NCBI GenBank assembly: GCA_035772405.1
Contig: JAYKKM010000113.1
Span: 186,001 to 250,000 of the forward strand
Reading direction: 5' to 3'
DNA: 64,000 bases
DNA from: Chrysogorgia sp. JL179-B06
Lineage: Eukaryota; Cnidaria; Anthozoa; Scleralcyonacea; Chrysogorgiidae
The stretch's first letter is position 1; the number at the start of each line of letters is the position of its first letter. The notes below the pieces were generated by a model. The model ran no database searches. It was not told the origin of the DNA and was given only the letters and a program-made list of their open reading frames with translations. The translations under genes were made by a program, and so were the position numbers. Below are positions 39,212 to 50,711 of the stretch, piece by piece.

Positions 39212-40594
39212 TGATCATTAAAACGTCAATAGCAGACGATAAAATTACAAATCAGTAGAAATAACTTGCCGAGTAATCCGAATGCCATTTATCAGACGAC
39301 GAAAATAAGGAGTAAATGAGTAGACTTTTTAAATTAGTAGTTTTTTGGGGGATATGGGGGTGAGTGAGGAGACGAGATACATTTTTGAAACGGGACTAAT
39401 TATCAAATAAAAGTCCCTCCGGGACACATTCGTCCTTGAGAATCAAATGTAATTTAAGTTGTTACCAACGCTCTAAACGTTTAGCGTACACCATGTCTCG
39501 GAAGCACAATGACCCCAAATGGCTCGGCGGGCCTTTTTCGTGGCCTTGTGGCCCGTTTGAAAAATACACCAACTATCCCCGCTCACCTCCATGCTCTCCC
39601 TCCCAAATCACCCACCCACCCCTCAAATCGTCATATAGCCGAAATTATGATGCCAAAATGACGTAATGGAATCGGAAAGTCCTCGGTTGGTGGTTTAAAG
39701 GTACACTGGCGATACTGACAGGTCCTACTGGTACACGAGCTAGGGTTAGGGATTCCTGAAGGTTTTAATGACGCAATATGAATAAATAATTAGGGTTAAG
39801 GCTCCTCCAGGAAGATGAAAAGTCATGACATAATATCAAAATTCGAAATTATGTAATGAATATTTGATGAGGCGGCATCCCTTTGTTATAACCAACCACA
39901 TGGCGACCAAAGGGATGCCGCCTCATCAAATATTCATTACATAATTTCGAATTTTGATATTATGTCATGACTTTTCATCTTCCTGGAGGAGCCTTAACCC
40001 TAATTATTTATTCATATTGCGTCATTAAAACCTTCAGGAATCCCTAACCCTAGCTCGTGTACCAGTAGGACCTGTCAGTATCGCCAGTGTACCTTTAAAC
40101 CACCAACCGAGGACTTTCCGATTCCATTACGTCATTTTGGCATCATAATTTCGGCTATATGACGATTTGAGGGGTGGGTGGGTGATTTGGGAGGGAGAGC
40201 ATGGAGGTGAGCGGGGATAGTTGGTGTATTTTTCAAACGGGCCACAAGGCCACGAAAAAGGCCCGCCGAGCCATTTGGGGTCATTGTGCTTCCGAGACAT
40301 GGTGTACGCTAAACGTTTAGAGCGTTGGTAACAACTTAAATTACATTTGATTCTCAAGGACGAATGTGTCCCGGAGGGACTTTTATTTGATAATTAGTCC
40401 CGTTTCAAAAATGTATCTCGTCTCCTCACTCACCCCCATATCCCCCAAAAAACTACTAATTTAAAAAGTCTACTCATTTACTCCTTATTTTCGTCGTCTG
40501 ATAAATGGCATTCGGATTACTCAGCAAGTTATTTCTACTGATTTGTAATTTTATCGTCTGCTATTGACGTTTGACAGTTTAAACCCTTAATGAT
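39212..40594. repeat. Central palindrome of the 17 kb element (G-rich, non-coding)
   Basis: 39212-39885 and 39908-40594 are inverted copies, identical over long stretches, around a 22 nt spacer starting TTATAACCAACC. Identical 76-codon frames on both strands (39436-39666 and 40127-40357) are by-products of the symmetry. Contents include AAACGGGCCACAAGGCCACG (also at 3650-3670) and a long G/C-rich block. The right arm has about 15 bp (GGGTTTAAACTGTC) lacking in the left. Confidence 0.92.
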
Positions 40595-40674
40595 CATTAA
40601 TAACCTTTTTCTTTTGTCCGTGTCATGTGTGTTTAGGTAATATATTCAAATACCAGCCGTATGAAGAATTTATT

Positions 40675-40826
40675 ACAAGTAATAGAGTTTGTCTAGCAAT
40701 GTTTTGCCTTGAAACCGCTTAACTTTAAAGTTTTCCAAGTCAATATATGTTAGGTCTTCGACAGTTCTTCGCACTGCTTTCCAAAGGGTTTCTTCCTCAT
40801 ATGATTCCCTTATTTGATCACGTTAA
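40675..40826 (-). CDS. Short conserved ORF of the palindromic element, right copy
   Basis: Mirror of 33212-33361 with the same EEETLWKAVRRTVEDL reading. No stop has arisen in either copy. No start codon. Family not recognised. Confidence 0.4.
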
Positions 40827-41202
40827 CAATGTATTAATGTATTAACAATGTATTAATGTATTGACAATATATAAAAATATATTAAAACATATTAGGCTAT
40901 AATACGGCTGTCGTGGTTCGGTTCTATCTCTTCGTAAATATGGTGAATGTTTAATCTATTTGTTTGAATGCTTAGCTTACTGTAAATCTCCGACCCAATA
41001 CACTCCAAGAACACCCGAATTCCCCTAAAACACTCCCAAAGTGTCCGTAGGCGTCGACTTTGTCGATAAAATAACATTTATATTCATTCTCTTATGAGTA
41101 CTAATATGAAATAAGTCATAAAGAAATGCAAAACACTTTATTCAGGAAAAAAAATTGGTTTAATATTATATTTTTCTAAAGCTACTACACATAAAAGTAT
41201 AA

Positions 41203-44200
41203 TTATAGATTCATAAGTTCTTTCGATTGTTTAATTTTCCAATGCCCATGAGCTAGAGTGTCTGTACCATTTTCTAAAATATAACGTTTATCATCATATG
41301 GACTTAGACTGATCTTGTTTAATTTAACTGAGTAAATCTGATGATTTTCGCTGCGTATTTGATTCATAGACGCCATTGTCTGTTTCTTCTCCAACAGACA
41401 GTCTCTATAACTTGCATGACGGATTTGTCGTTTGGTCACAGATTTCTTGATTCCTTTCGCCGTCTTCTTCTCCACTGGTTTGTTATTCTCTGTGTATATA
41501 ATTGAGTACATCTTTGATCGAAGGCCAACAAACTCTTCAATGGGAATTCCGTGTGTTTCATCTTTCATCTTTCCAAGTACTTTCTTGTTTCTTGTGCTAT
41601 GCAGTGGATGGTTGCTGTTATATTCAGATGTGTCAAATAAGTCAACATCTTGTAACATATCTTGATAAATATCTTTGGTTTTCACTTCATAGCAAAGACT
41701 GTCTGTGTCTGTAAATAGAAGTTTCGCGTTGGAGTCGTACTTTCTCTTCATATACTCATAGTGAAATTCATACACGAGTACTTTCGAGAGATCCAAAATG
41801 GTGAATCCGACGTAAATTGGACGATTCAAGTAAAGTTTATTCTTTCTCATATTCACTGCAGCTAGATCTTCAGAAAAGATACGGAAGGAATCAAAGGATG
41901 GAGAAGCAGCTAATTTGGACAACTTCGCCTTATCGTTGACCAGCTTTACATTGACTCGCTTTCTCAAATTTTACATGGTTTTACCAAACACGGAATTGTT
42001 CATTAGTTTGAAAAAATCTTTCTCGAAGTCGTTAGCTGCATGCTTTCGCTTTTCGGTATTGAAATCAATGTAGGATTTCAACCATGGACTCTGTTGAAAC
42101 ACCAACACTCTGTGAATCTTAGTCAACTCCATACCCAGTGCTAGGTATTGCTTTAGATTACGGTAGTGGACAACGTAATTGGTCTTGTCTTGGAGGTTCG
42201 GAACTAACTTGGGAACAGCTGCATTACCAAGGTTTAAATCTTTGGATAATTATTGACAATAGAGCGATAACATCTCCAGTGAAATCTTCATTCTCTCGGG
42301 TGCCAAAGGGTAATCGTTATGTAAATCGTGTAATTCTTTGGGATAACAGAGGTCAACTTCTAAAATATAGCCTTGTTCGTCATCGTCTGGAATTCCTTCA
42401 ACGTTGAGTGTGGAAATTTCTTGTTCGGTCAGCCAGTCGAACTCACCAGTTGGTAGAGGTTGTGACATACCCCATCCATATAGGTTGTTGGCGTCGAGGT
42501 ACATCACATATGACGTTTCTTGCTTGGGATCGTAGTCGGGCACATATGGGTTGTTGGCTTTGCTGAAACGATTGCTGATCATTGAAATTCCACCGCGAAG
42601 GCCTTCCTCAATAAATAAGTACATATTCGGGTCTGTTAAGAGTTCAAGTTCGACATCAGTCATTTTGAGACAGGCTTGCCAGGCTAAACCGGGGCTTGTG
42701 TAGAAGTGACAAGGATCCAAGTTATACGCTTTCAGGCAGACATTTCGGAAGTTTTCAAAGACATCGGCAAGGAGCAGGACATCGGACATGAGGTATAAAT
42801 CATGATAATCACCCATGTTCTGACAGTTAAAACAATCAAAGACACGCGTCGCGTGGTCGTAGTCAGCATCAGAGATCTCTTCATCATTTAATATGCTATA
42901 AAATGATTCTTTGGGTGGTAAACATCTCTCATTAAATCTCTGCATACAATCCATGTTGTCGTAGGGGTAGACACCTTTTCTCAACAGCAGTGATATCTTA
43001 TCATTCTCGATGTGTTTCTGGAGGGTGGAAAACTTGTCGGCACCGTCCTTGGAAAGGTTTGAAACCAGCTTGTCGAGTGATGCGTTCATGAATTACAGAG
43101 AATCGATAAAGTCTAAATTATCGATAGAAAACGAAATGTACTTTTCTGTGTTGTTCGGAATACAGTTAATTTTCTTATCCTTTAGTTTTCCAAGTCCTTG
43201 CATGATCAGATGAGAGTCGTAGCCGCGTAGATTGTGAAGGACGACAGGTATTCGTCCGGTAAAACTATAGTTTAAATTGCAGTCGTTGTGTGCGGCTCCG
43301 CGATACTTTCCGGTGAGATGACAATGATCTCGAACGCGATCGGTTCCCAATTCAAACCCACAGATATGGCAATTGGTAGCATCTTGAAACATCTGCTCTT
43401 CTTTGTTCTCGATCCGCATTGGTTCAATAAAATCAACTTTCTCCTGGATATATTGTCGCTCTGTCTCCAAACACTCGAGAAACTTGTCGACAGCGTCTTC
43501 TCCACGATAAACGACGGGAGGCTTGCTGTATCGATCCACTTCAGAGACAACCACATAGGAAAACCCACATGGTTGATGGTGTTGATATTTCTCGGAGGAA
43601 GACTTTTCTGGATTCGGTAGAGTAGAGTCGATTTTGGCAGTTAAACTCTCAAAATCGGCGTAGATGACAAATGGTACTTTTAATTGCTTGTGGTAATCTT
43701 TGAAGAAAAGCGCCACGTTGTCCTCGTTTGGGAGTTCGATGCGCTGTGGACCATGTTGACAACAGTGTGGTTGGTGGTCTTGTAGAAGGTCTTCTCGGAT
43801 AAACCCATGAAGACAATAATGGCAATAAAACATTCGGGCTTTGTGACGGTTCTGATCGTAGAGTAATTTATTCAAATCTTTGATAAGGCAATAGTGTCTC
43901 GTAGTCCCTTGGGAGTATAGCAGTAGATTACTATGTTTTGCAAAGCGTTCTTTTGTAATGTAGATCGGGAAGAGTACATTTTCAAAACCGAAGACGTTAA
44001 TGGAAATGTTATTTTGTCGTTCAAATGTGCCAACTTTATCGATGGTAACAGGAAACTCTATTGCATCAAAGTTAAGTTCGTCGTGAAAGTTATGATAGTG
44101 GTGAAGTCTTTCAGGCTTGTTCTTCCAGTGAATAGGATGAAGAGATGCGAGAACTGACCACATAAAACACTTGTTGTCGGTATTCTTGACATTAATGATG

Positions 44201-44916
44201 GCTTTCTTGTTTCTTAGCTTCTTTGGTAGCGGTATATAACTCGAACCTTTCAATGGGGTATACTGAGCAATATTTAAGTCTAGATGAAGGACTTCGTCCA
44301 ATACCCAACCGCTCCCTTCTTTTTGATAGATAGTTAGCGAACTTTTCACTTTTTGGTTGGCTTCTCGAAGTTGAACCTCAAGTTCGTGACCATTCACGGT
44401 TGTCATGCAGAGACTGCGGAAGTGCGGTTCAGCAATCAAATCTTCTCCATTGGGCTTGGGTTTCACAAATCGGACTTTCGCATTTACAAACCATTTGATA
44501 CCTCTCTTCTTCTTTAGTTCGTCAGATAAGCGATTCAGGATTGACTTTGTTTTACCGCGTTTCACAAGGGTCGTCGTCGTCTTCCTGAGGCTTCTCCACT
44601 TCTCCTGCTCCGGTTTGGTCATCAACCTTCCGCTTTTTCGGGTTAGGGATGTCATCAGCCTCTTTTGCGAGCATTCTTTTGCGGACATTTTCTTCGCAGA
44701 AAATCTGATGCTCCAAAAGCATATCGTTGCGGTCAAATTTCTTCGAGCAATTACCGCATGTATGCAGGGATGTCGCTTCAGGGCATCGCTACGTGTGAAT
44801 GACTCCTTGCAATGCTCGCAAACAAATCTCTTGATTCCGTGTGCAGTACGTTTATGGCGACTCAAATTGGTCATCTGGGTAAAACTCTTTGAGCAGGCTT
44901 CGCATACGTGAGACAT
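41203..44916 (-). pseudogene. Family B DNA polymerase (protein-primed type), right-arm copy, broken
   Basis: Mirror copy of the 29-32.8 kb gene. The probable start is the ATG at 44916 (MSHVCEACSKSF), in front of the first zinc finger. Exonuclease, endonuclease-VII-like, palm (YVMYLDANNLYGWGMSQPL, motif A near 42490; FTDTDSLCYEV near 41705) and C-terminal regions are present in one frame except for point stops. Lesions differ from the left copy: a frameshifted segment about 44560-44770 replacing the third finger and linker, with part of the linker deleted, and premature stops near 43090, 42250 and 41968. The linker deletion (about 90 bp) and the finger lesion together restore the downstream frame. 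Confidence 0.88.
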
Positions 44917-45376
44917 TGTCTTCCAAGGCTTCAACGAACGATTGTAAAGTCTTTGGTGAAAATGTGGGGATATATGCACAAACGCTCTTAATACCGCATG
45001 TGGGATATACTAGCTACTGCGCATGCTCAATGTGTAACGTTGCTGGGCATGCTCGTTCTCGCCCACAGCATACATCTTTGTTGCTGGGTAAATACGTACC
45101 TAAAATGAACAGGTTTTGTGATTGGCTATATGGAACAAAGGTGGTTAGGGTTAGGACATTGGTTTCTTTGTGGTTGATCCCATTGTTTTATTGTTTTAAT
45201 CAACCAATCACAAAACTTGATAGTATAGGTAGGTGGCGACCCTTGTTGCTAGCACACGCAAGAAACATTGCCAGCTTGAATAAATTAACACAAACTGAAA
45301 AATAGTGACGTCGTCGGTGGATCAAAATGATCCACCGTGATCCACCGGTCGTAGAACCCCCACTCTGTATACTACT

Positions 45377-46551
45377 AACTTGAATTCTCAAAGCATTTTT
45401 AACATGGATTATAAATTATTTGAGGAATCGATGCCATTATGTACAAATTGACGACCGAAAATCTTCAACTATTGTAACCCAATTCGGAATACCTCAAGGA
45501 TCAATCTTGGGTCCGATGTTATTCAATATCTATGTTAACGATCTACAAGACCATTTACCAGAACACATCAAAAGTTTCCAATACGCTGATGATTTATACA
45601 TCATGTCCACCAAATGCATTGTCACAGTATACATCCACCCTAAACCACGCTCTCAATGATATTGGAACATGGTCAATAAGCTCAAACTTGGCCTTAAACC
45701 CAGATAAAACAAAGTATATGTTAGCCTCCACTAGTCAAATGGCACGTGTACATCACCTTCAGAGTCATCAATCTAACCTTGAAATTACCAACATCTCTCT
45801 GGAACGAGTTTCAGAAGCAAAATTGCTGGGTGTACATATGCATGAGCACTTAAAATGGGAGGAGCACGTAAAACTAACAACAAGTTCTTGCTATGGCGTC
45901 TTACGAATCCTTCGGAAAATAATTTTTTTACAGATTTTCGACACTGTATTCAATTTTTCGACACTGTGACACTGTATTCAATCCGATTCCAGAATATCTT
46001 TTACATCGACTACAGAAAGTTCAACATGCTTCGGCGAGTTTTGTCCTTGGCCACTATGTCAACTCGATATCTGACATTGTCAAACTAGGTTGGCTCCCAA
46101 TCCGCGAGCGTCGAGATTGGCATTTACTTCAACAAGTACACAAGGCATTATATAGTGATTACTGGCCATCTTACCTAAAATTGGAAATGAAAACTAACAC
46201 GCGAGTTTTGAGATCGGGATCAGCAACAAAGCTGACTGTTCCACTAATAACTGGAACTTTTCAAGACTCGGCTGCTAAAATTTTTAACATATTACCTCCT
46301 GACATCAGAGATGAAAGTAATTTTAACATTTTTAGAAGCCAAAGTAAAGCATTCCTCGTTAACAAGCTAAAACAGTCATTTTAATAAATTTTCATCTCGC
46401 CCATGTAATATATCTAATATTATATAGTCTAGTAAAATTCTGTAATATTCTAATCTTATTCTCTATTAGTTGTATGTAGTTAGTGTTTTCAGATGAAGAG
46501 CCACTCCGTGGATATGCTGAATAAATTCATTATTATTATTATTATTATTAT
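45377..46551 (+). pseudogene. LINE reverse transcriptase, right part, with 3' UTR and TTA tail
   Basis: Continuation of 28204-28357. After the second AACTTG it reads, in-frame and then with lesions, IINYLRNRCHYVQIDDRKS, VTQFGIPQGSILGPMLFNI, FQYADDLYIMS (motif C YADD, about 45585), then in another frame LNPDKTKYMLASTSQ, KLLGVHMHEHLKWEEHVK and a C-terminal RSGSATKLTVPLITGTF / FQDSAAKIFNILPPDIRDES. The 3' end has GATATGCTGAATAAATTCA followed by ATT repeats ending at about 46551. Several frameshifts (45640, 45930) show it was inactive. Confidence 0.85.
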
Positions 46552-47114
46552 AATCTGCTGATAAGACAATTAATGTGATGCCTACCGACGAGTAAATTGA
46601 ACTAGGTCCCAAGGACAGTCCAACGTTTTATAGAATTATGTATCATATTAAATAAAACAGTAGCATAATGCATGACACACAAGTTTAATGCTGTGCAGAA
46701 TTTTAGATTTGCTTTCTTATAATTAAGCTGCAGTATTATTAATAGTTAATATATATATACTGTTTGTTAGAAAAACAATTCTTGATCTTTATTATTGTAA
46801 TCACAAGGTTGATAAAGGTGATAAGTTGGACAGAACATTATGGCAATTACTATGTTTAAATGGATAACATTTTACTGGCTAATGCCCTGTGATTATCAGG
46901 AACAAACACAAAATCCTAATAAGAGAGTTATTGGCTCAAACGATGAAAATAAATTAAATAAACAATGATGAACAATAAACATAAAGTAAATTTTAGCATC
47001 CAGACAAGAAAGAAACAATAGAAAATAATGCTAGTCCGATGTTTTGATAACGTTAAAGGAAGCGAAGTCTAAAGACCAAGAAATACAACATTGATTTCAT
47101 ATAATAATAAATAG
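46552..47114. other. Non-coding, nothing recognised
   Basis: AT-rich sequence without ORFs, tRNA-like words or palindromes of note. The DIRS gag sequence interrupted at 28203 does not obviously resume here. Confidence 0.5.
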
Positions 47115-47735
47115 TGCCATATAATGGACTACTTAATAACATTGACTGTTCGGTCTTTACAATAAAATACCAAACCTTTATCGCTAGTGCTCGGGCACTA
47201 CAGCAAGATTTTGGTTAGATATTTTACCATAAAGACCTCACTCTTGGTCATTAAGTAGTTATTATATGGCACAAGCTGCTCTGAGACACGTCACGTGCCG
47301 GTCTGTTATTTCCCGGTAATGGACTGGTCCGGATTACAGATTTTGTCAACCATTTTCTTTACAAAGGAACAAGCCGAAGAACGATAGGAAATTTTGAAAA
47401 GCAGCAAAAATTGAACAAATTTAGTACATTAAACAATAAATTATGTACAGTATGAGTCGGACGATGAACAATCTAAAAGAGAGTCTTAATATACTATCAT
47501 GAAAACAATAACAAGATTGAAAATGACGATTCTGTCATTCAAAACGTATGTAAAGTATGTTGATTGTCGTTTAAAAAAGCCATGCCATATAATAAACCTC
47601 TTATTAACAGAAAATATCAGACCTCGTCTTTTATGTGCTAACCTCACCCTATGCATGGCCGGTCCGTACTGTCAAGAAATCGGTCTGATATTTTCCCGTA
47701 ATGACAGCGCTCTCGGTTAATAAGAAGTTAGTAAT
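47115..47735. repeat. Dispersed hairpin repeat, copy 2
   Basis: 47257-47730 aligns with 8095-8570: shared GAGACACGTCA-GTGCCGGTC, GAAAAGCAGCAAAAATTGAA, GATTGAAAATGACGATTCTG and CTCGGTTAATAAGAAGTTA. The left part (47115-47275) has its own hairpin, GGACTACTTAATAAC against GTCATTAAGTAGTTATTATA. Confidence 0.7.
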
Positions 47736-48571
47736 TAAAATTATTTTGTGTCAAAAATCCCATCCCTCAACCTTTAAAAAAAAATCAAATCTTCCTGTCT
47801 CAGAAAAGTCAATCAGTCAATAACCTGTCAGTGTCCCCCACCCTGAGTTAACAAAATATCTCTAGTGTAGGAATGTGGGCTAATAATATTTTCAAATGCT
47901 CTTTATTTGAGAATTCATATTATGGGAATAGCACCAAATTTCTCCAAGGCTCCAATAAATGGCCAAGGAACAAGGCATGTCTTTATTGGGCATATACAGT
48001 AGAGGAAATTTTACTGACAACAAGGAATAAATCAATAAGACAAAGTTTTAATGACAACAAGGAATAAATCAATCTAAGATCAGTGCTATGGTAAATTGTT
48101 TGCTACTCAAGCTTTTAACGCAAACTCAGAAAATGTTTCTGAGCCCCAAACGGGAATCGAACCCGCAACCTTCATGCCCAAATATATATCTACATGTATT
48201 TCTATTATTAAACCTAAGAATATACAATATTAATCAAATGCTGTAAAAATTAACACGAAGTAAATAGCGAAACTACAGAACGTAAATAATACGCTTTACA
48301 AAAGTCTAATTTCTAACAAAATAATCTCGCAGGTTATTCTGTGTCTATTGTGTTCCATTTGGCATTATACTAAACAGAGTCAGAGACTCGGAAGACAAAA
48401 TGCTGCACTTACCTGACAGTTGACTCATGACAACGTGACAGAAATATCCTGAATGTCAGACTTTTATTTTATATCCAGGCTCGTCTTCCCCTAACAGACA
48501 ACGAATCCTTTCTCCTACACCATATTTAATACTATAAATCCACAAAATCCCTGTTTCCAGAAGAAATATTA
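47736..48571. other. Non-coding stretch with a tandem duplication and a tRNA-like fragment
   Basis: GACAACAAGGAATAAATCAA is present twice (48015-48034, 48052-48071). A tRNA 3'-half remnant lies at 48141-48179. No gene is supported; the ORF at 47873-48067 has random composition. Confidence 0.5.
48141..48179 (-). repeat. tRNA-derived fragment (T arm and acceptor)
   Basis: On the minus strand: GGTTGCGGGTTCGATTCCCG followed by TTTGGGGCTC. A perfect T arm with B-box GGTTCGATTCC, no 5' half. Probably a SINE remnant. Confidence 0.6.
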
Positions 48572-48793
48572 CTGAGCTTTTCGGTTGAGCTTGGAGATAA
48601 ATAGTTTTATCGAAAAGTTTGCCTAATTGAAACCACACGTTAGCAAGGTCAAATCCAACCGTTGTCAAGGTCAGATTTGAATGTTTGATGGCAAAGTTCC
48701 GCCCTTTTTCAGCGGTTTAACCAATAGGATTCAAGGCGATACTATTTCGTCACATCGTGTTGGTATTTTCATTGTCGTCTCGTACTTATAACA

Positions 48794-50304
48794 ATGAGCT
48801 ACCAAATAAAAGTGGAATACTCAAACGAGAAGTGGATTAGTTTATTTGTGAACTCATGTGACGTTCATTTTGGTATTTATACATTTAACAACCTTGTCGA
48901 GGATATAGTTAGCCGTTGTCCCTTACTATCTCACTTAACCACGACAACTGTGCGCTTACGATACCTGGATGACGAAGGAAACTTTGTGAATCTAGATTAC
49001 GGAGATGAGAGTGGATATAGAGAGATGTGGAATAATGCAGTATCCGTTGAAAACCGAGAGTACAAACGAATTAAAATTAGAGCTGGAGAACTCAATTCGC
49101 CATACGCTGTTGTAAAAAAAGTACAAGGTCGTTATTTACATCAAACATCAAACGAAGATGAAGTTGGAATTTCTGCAACACTGATGCAACAAACAGGTAG
49201 TATAAACCGAAGCAAAAATATCCGAAAACAACTTAACGTTGATGTTGTTGATATAGTTCTTACTCCTGTCCAAAGAATGATGCAAAAGAGAGAATGGGAA
49301 ATGGAGGTTTTGCGTGGTAACATTGATGAGAAAAAAGAAGAATTGCAAAATATAAACGATGATGTTGATAGAGCTGCAAGCCAGAATACAGCGGACCGAA
49401 TAGTATGCGGGAAATGCCATTTGCGCGAAGGGCGCGCATACTAAAAGAAACCGTAAGTTCGATGCTTGCAAATCTGTCAAGTCTTGTGGTATTTTAGACA
49501 GGTATTCAGATGTAAAAGCGCAGCGCAAAAACTAATTAGCGAAATTTCTGGACTCGAGTCGCAATTGAAGGATGCAGCTGAAAAGCATAGCTCTGCTAAA
49601 CGTACTCAAGCTAAATTAGAGGAATCTTTCGAAGCGAGAGTGGAACAGGACAATAGACACTAATCCCCCTTTATACATTCAGAACGGTGTAAAAAATTGG
49701 TCATTAATTCGCAAACACACGGCCGTGTTGGAAGGTATGTCCAAAGGAAAATTACCACGTCGAAACCAGATACCAGAATTACTAAAAAGTGGTCTGTCTA
49801 ACGAAGACAATTATCGCAGTCGCAACACGCAGTCACACGTCGGAAATCCTCGCAAAGACGTCCTCATATCATGGGATAGCATTTCCCAAACGCTCAAGAT
49901 TGGAGGAAAATCCTAGTGCTACTAGCTTTTCCACATTTAGGAATCAGCAAGAAGAACGAGATTTCATGATTGCGATTGAACTACAAAGTTCGATGAATAA
50001 AGAATGCGACGGCGGCGCTGATGGAGAACGAGAGACGTACGCCCTGCAAAACACGACGCCACAATGTTTACATGGTCCTAATAATTATAATGCCGTTAAT
50101 CAGTCAACGCTAGTTTTTTTACCTTGTGAGAACACGCAACGCTCTCTCAATTATCGTCCTGCTAATGTCAATGTGGGGTGTGGAAACAATCAGGTAGTAT
50201 GCGAAATTAATACAGTGCCCAACGTAAATGTAAATGGTACTGATTCAAATGTTGTCACAAATCTCGACGTTTTGGCGTTAGCAGCATTGACTGACAAATA
50301 TTGA
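48794..50304 (+). pseudogene. PB1-domain and zinc-knuckle protein of the Tc1/mariner-like element, frameshifted
   Basis: ATG at 48794, 13 bases after a TATA-like ACTTATAAC. Residues 1-97 look like a PB1 ubiquitin-fold domain: a basic first strand (QIKVEYSNEKWISLF) and an acidic OPCA-like VRLRYLDDEGNFVNLDYGDE. A helical linker follows, then VCGKCHLREG at 49407, where the frame stops. Sequence continuing in the next frames gives a Cys residue and basic segment (RKFDACKSVKSCGIL), a coiled coil (SEISGLESQLKDAAEKHSSA, about 49550-49620) and, in the last frame, a low-complexity tail ending at 50304. The four-metal-ligand knuckle is split by a frameshift near 49440. PB1 domains mediate protein-protein association, so a multimerising nucleic-acid-binding helper is a reasonable guess. 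Confidence 0.6.
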
Positions 50305-50711
50305 TCCAAAGAAAAGAACTACTAGACTGTCATTTATATATAGTGACACATCCTAAAGCTTAATGTTTATATTATTGTTCAGTTTAATTATTATATACTA
50401 GTATTCAATTCAATGAATTTCCCACGCTCCTTATAGCTATAGCCTGAAGACAAACACGTGTGTACTTCATGTTATTTTTTGTCGTTTTTTATTTTGTGCG
50501 ATACTGGTAACACTGTAATTTATATAAACGGTATTATATGAAATATATAAATATATTACAGTAATGTACTTATATCTTGGTCGTGTGACTGTATGATGCT
50601 CGAGTTTAATATCGTTCAGTGAATTCAGTTCCAATGTGAATGCTACGTTTGCGTGAAAAGCGGTCGCAACGCAAAACAGCCTTTACTTTACTGTCAAAAT
50701 AATCGTTGTGT
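50305..50711. other. Convergent intergenic region of the two-gene transposon
   Basis: AT-rich. Holds the 3' ends of both genes; possible polyadenylation words on both strands. No ORF. Confidence 0.5.

Larger units (their letters stand above)
28358..45376. mobile_element. 17,019 bp palindromic Polinton-like element with two head-to-head polymerase genes
   Basis: The termini are AGTAGTATACAGAGTGGGGG at 28358 and its exact complement ending at 45376. AACTTG flanks both sides (28352-28357, 45377-45382). The 5'-AG terminus with a 6 bp duplication is the Polinton/Maverick hallmark. The whole element is an inverted repeat: each arm has the terminal repeat, a family B DNA polymerase gene, a short conserved ORF and G-rich non-coding DNA, meeting at a 22 nt spacer (39886-39907). 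The left arm contains two later insertions, a 216 bp TIR element (28802-29017) and a DIRS element (33438-39211). The right arm is the empty-site reference for both. No integrase, capsid, ATPase or protease gene is present, so integration must have been supplied in trans. Confidence 0.88.

Noticed and set aside
39436..40357. Two identical 76-codon ORFs on opposite strands
   Set aside because: Identical only because they lie in the arms of the central palindrome; proline/serine-rich reading of a G-rich non-coding block, with no support as a gene.
48794..50304. PB1 gene as an independent host gene hit by a transposon
   Set aside because: It sits entirely between the transposon's inverted repeats with TA duplications outside, and no separate repeat ends flank it, so it is better read as part of the element; nested insertion is not fully excluded.
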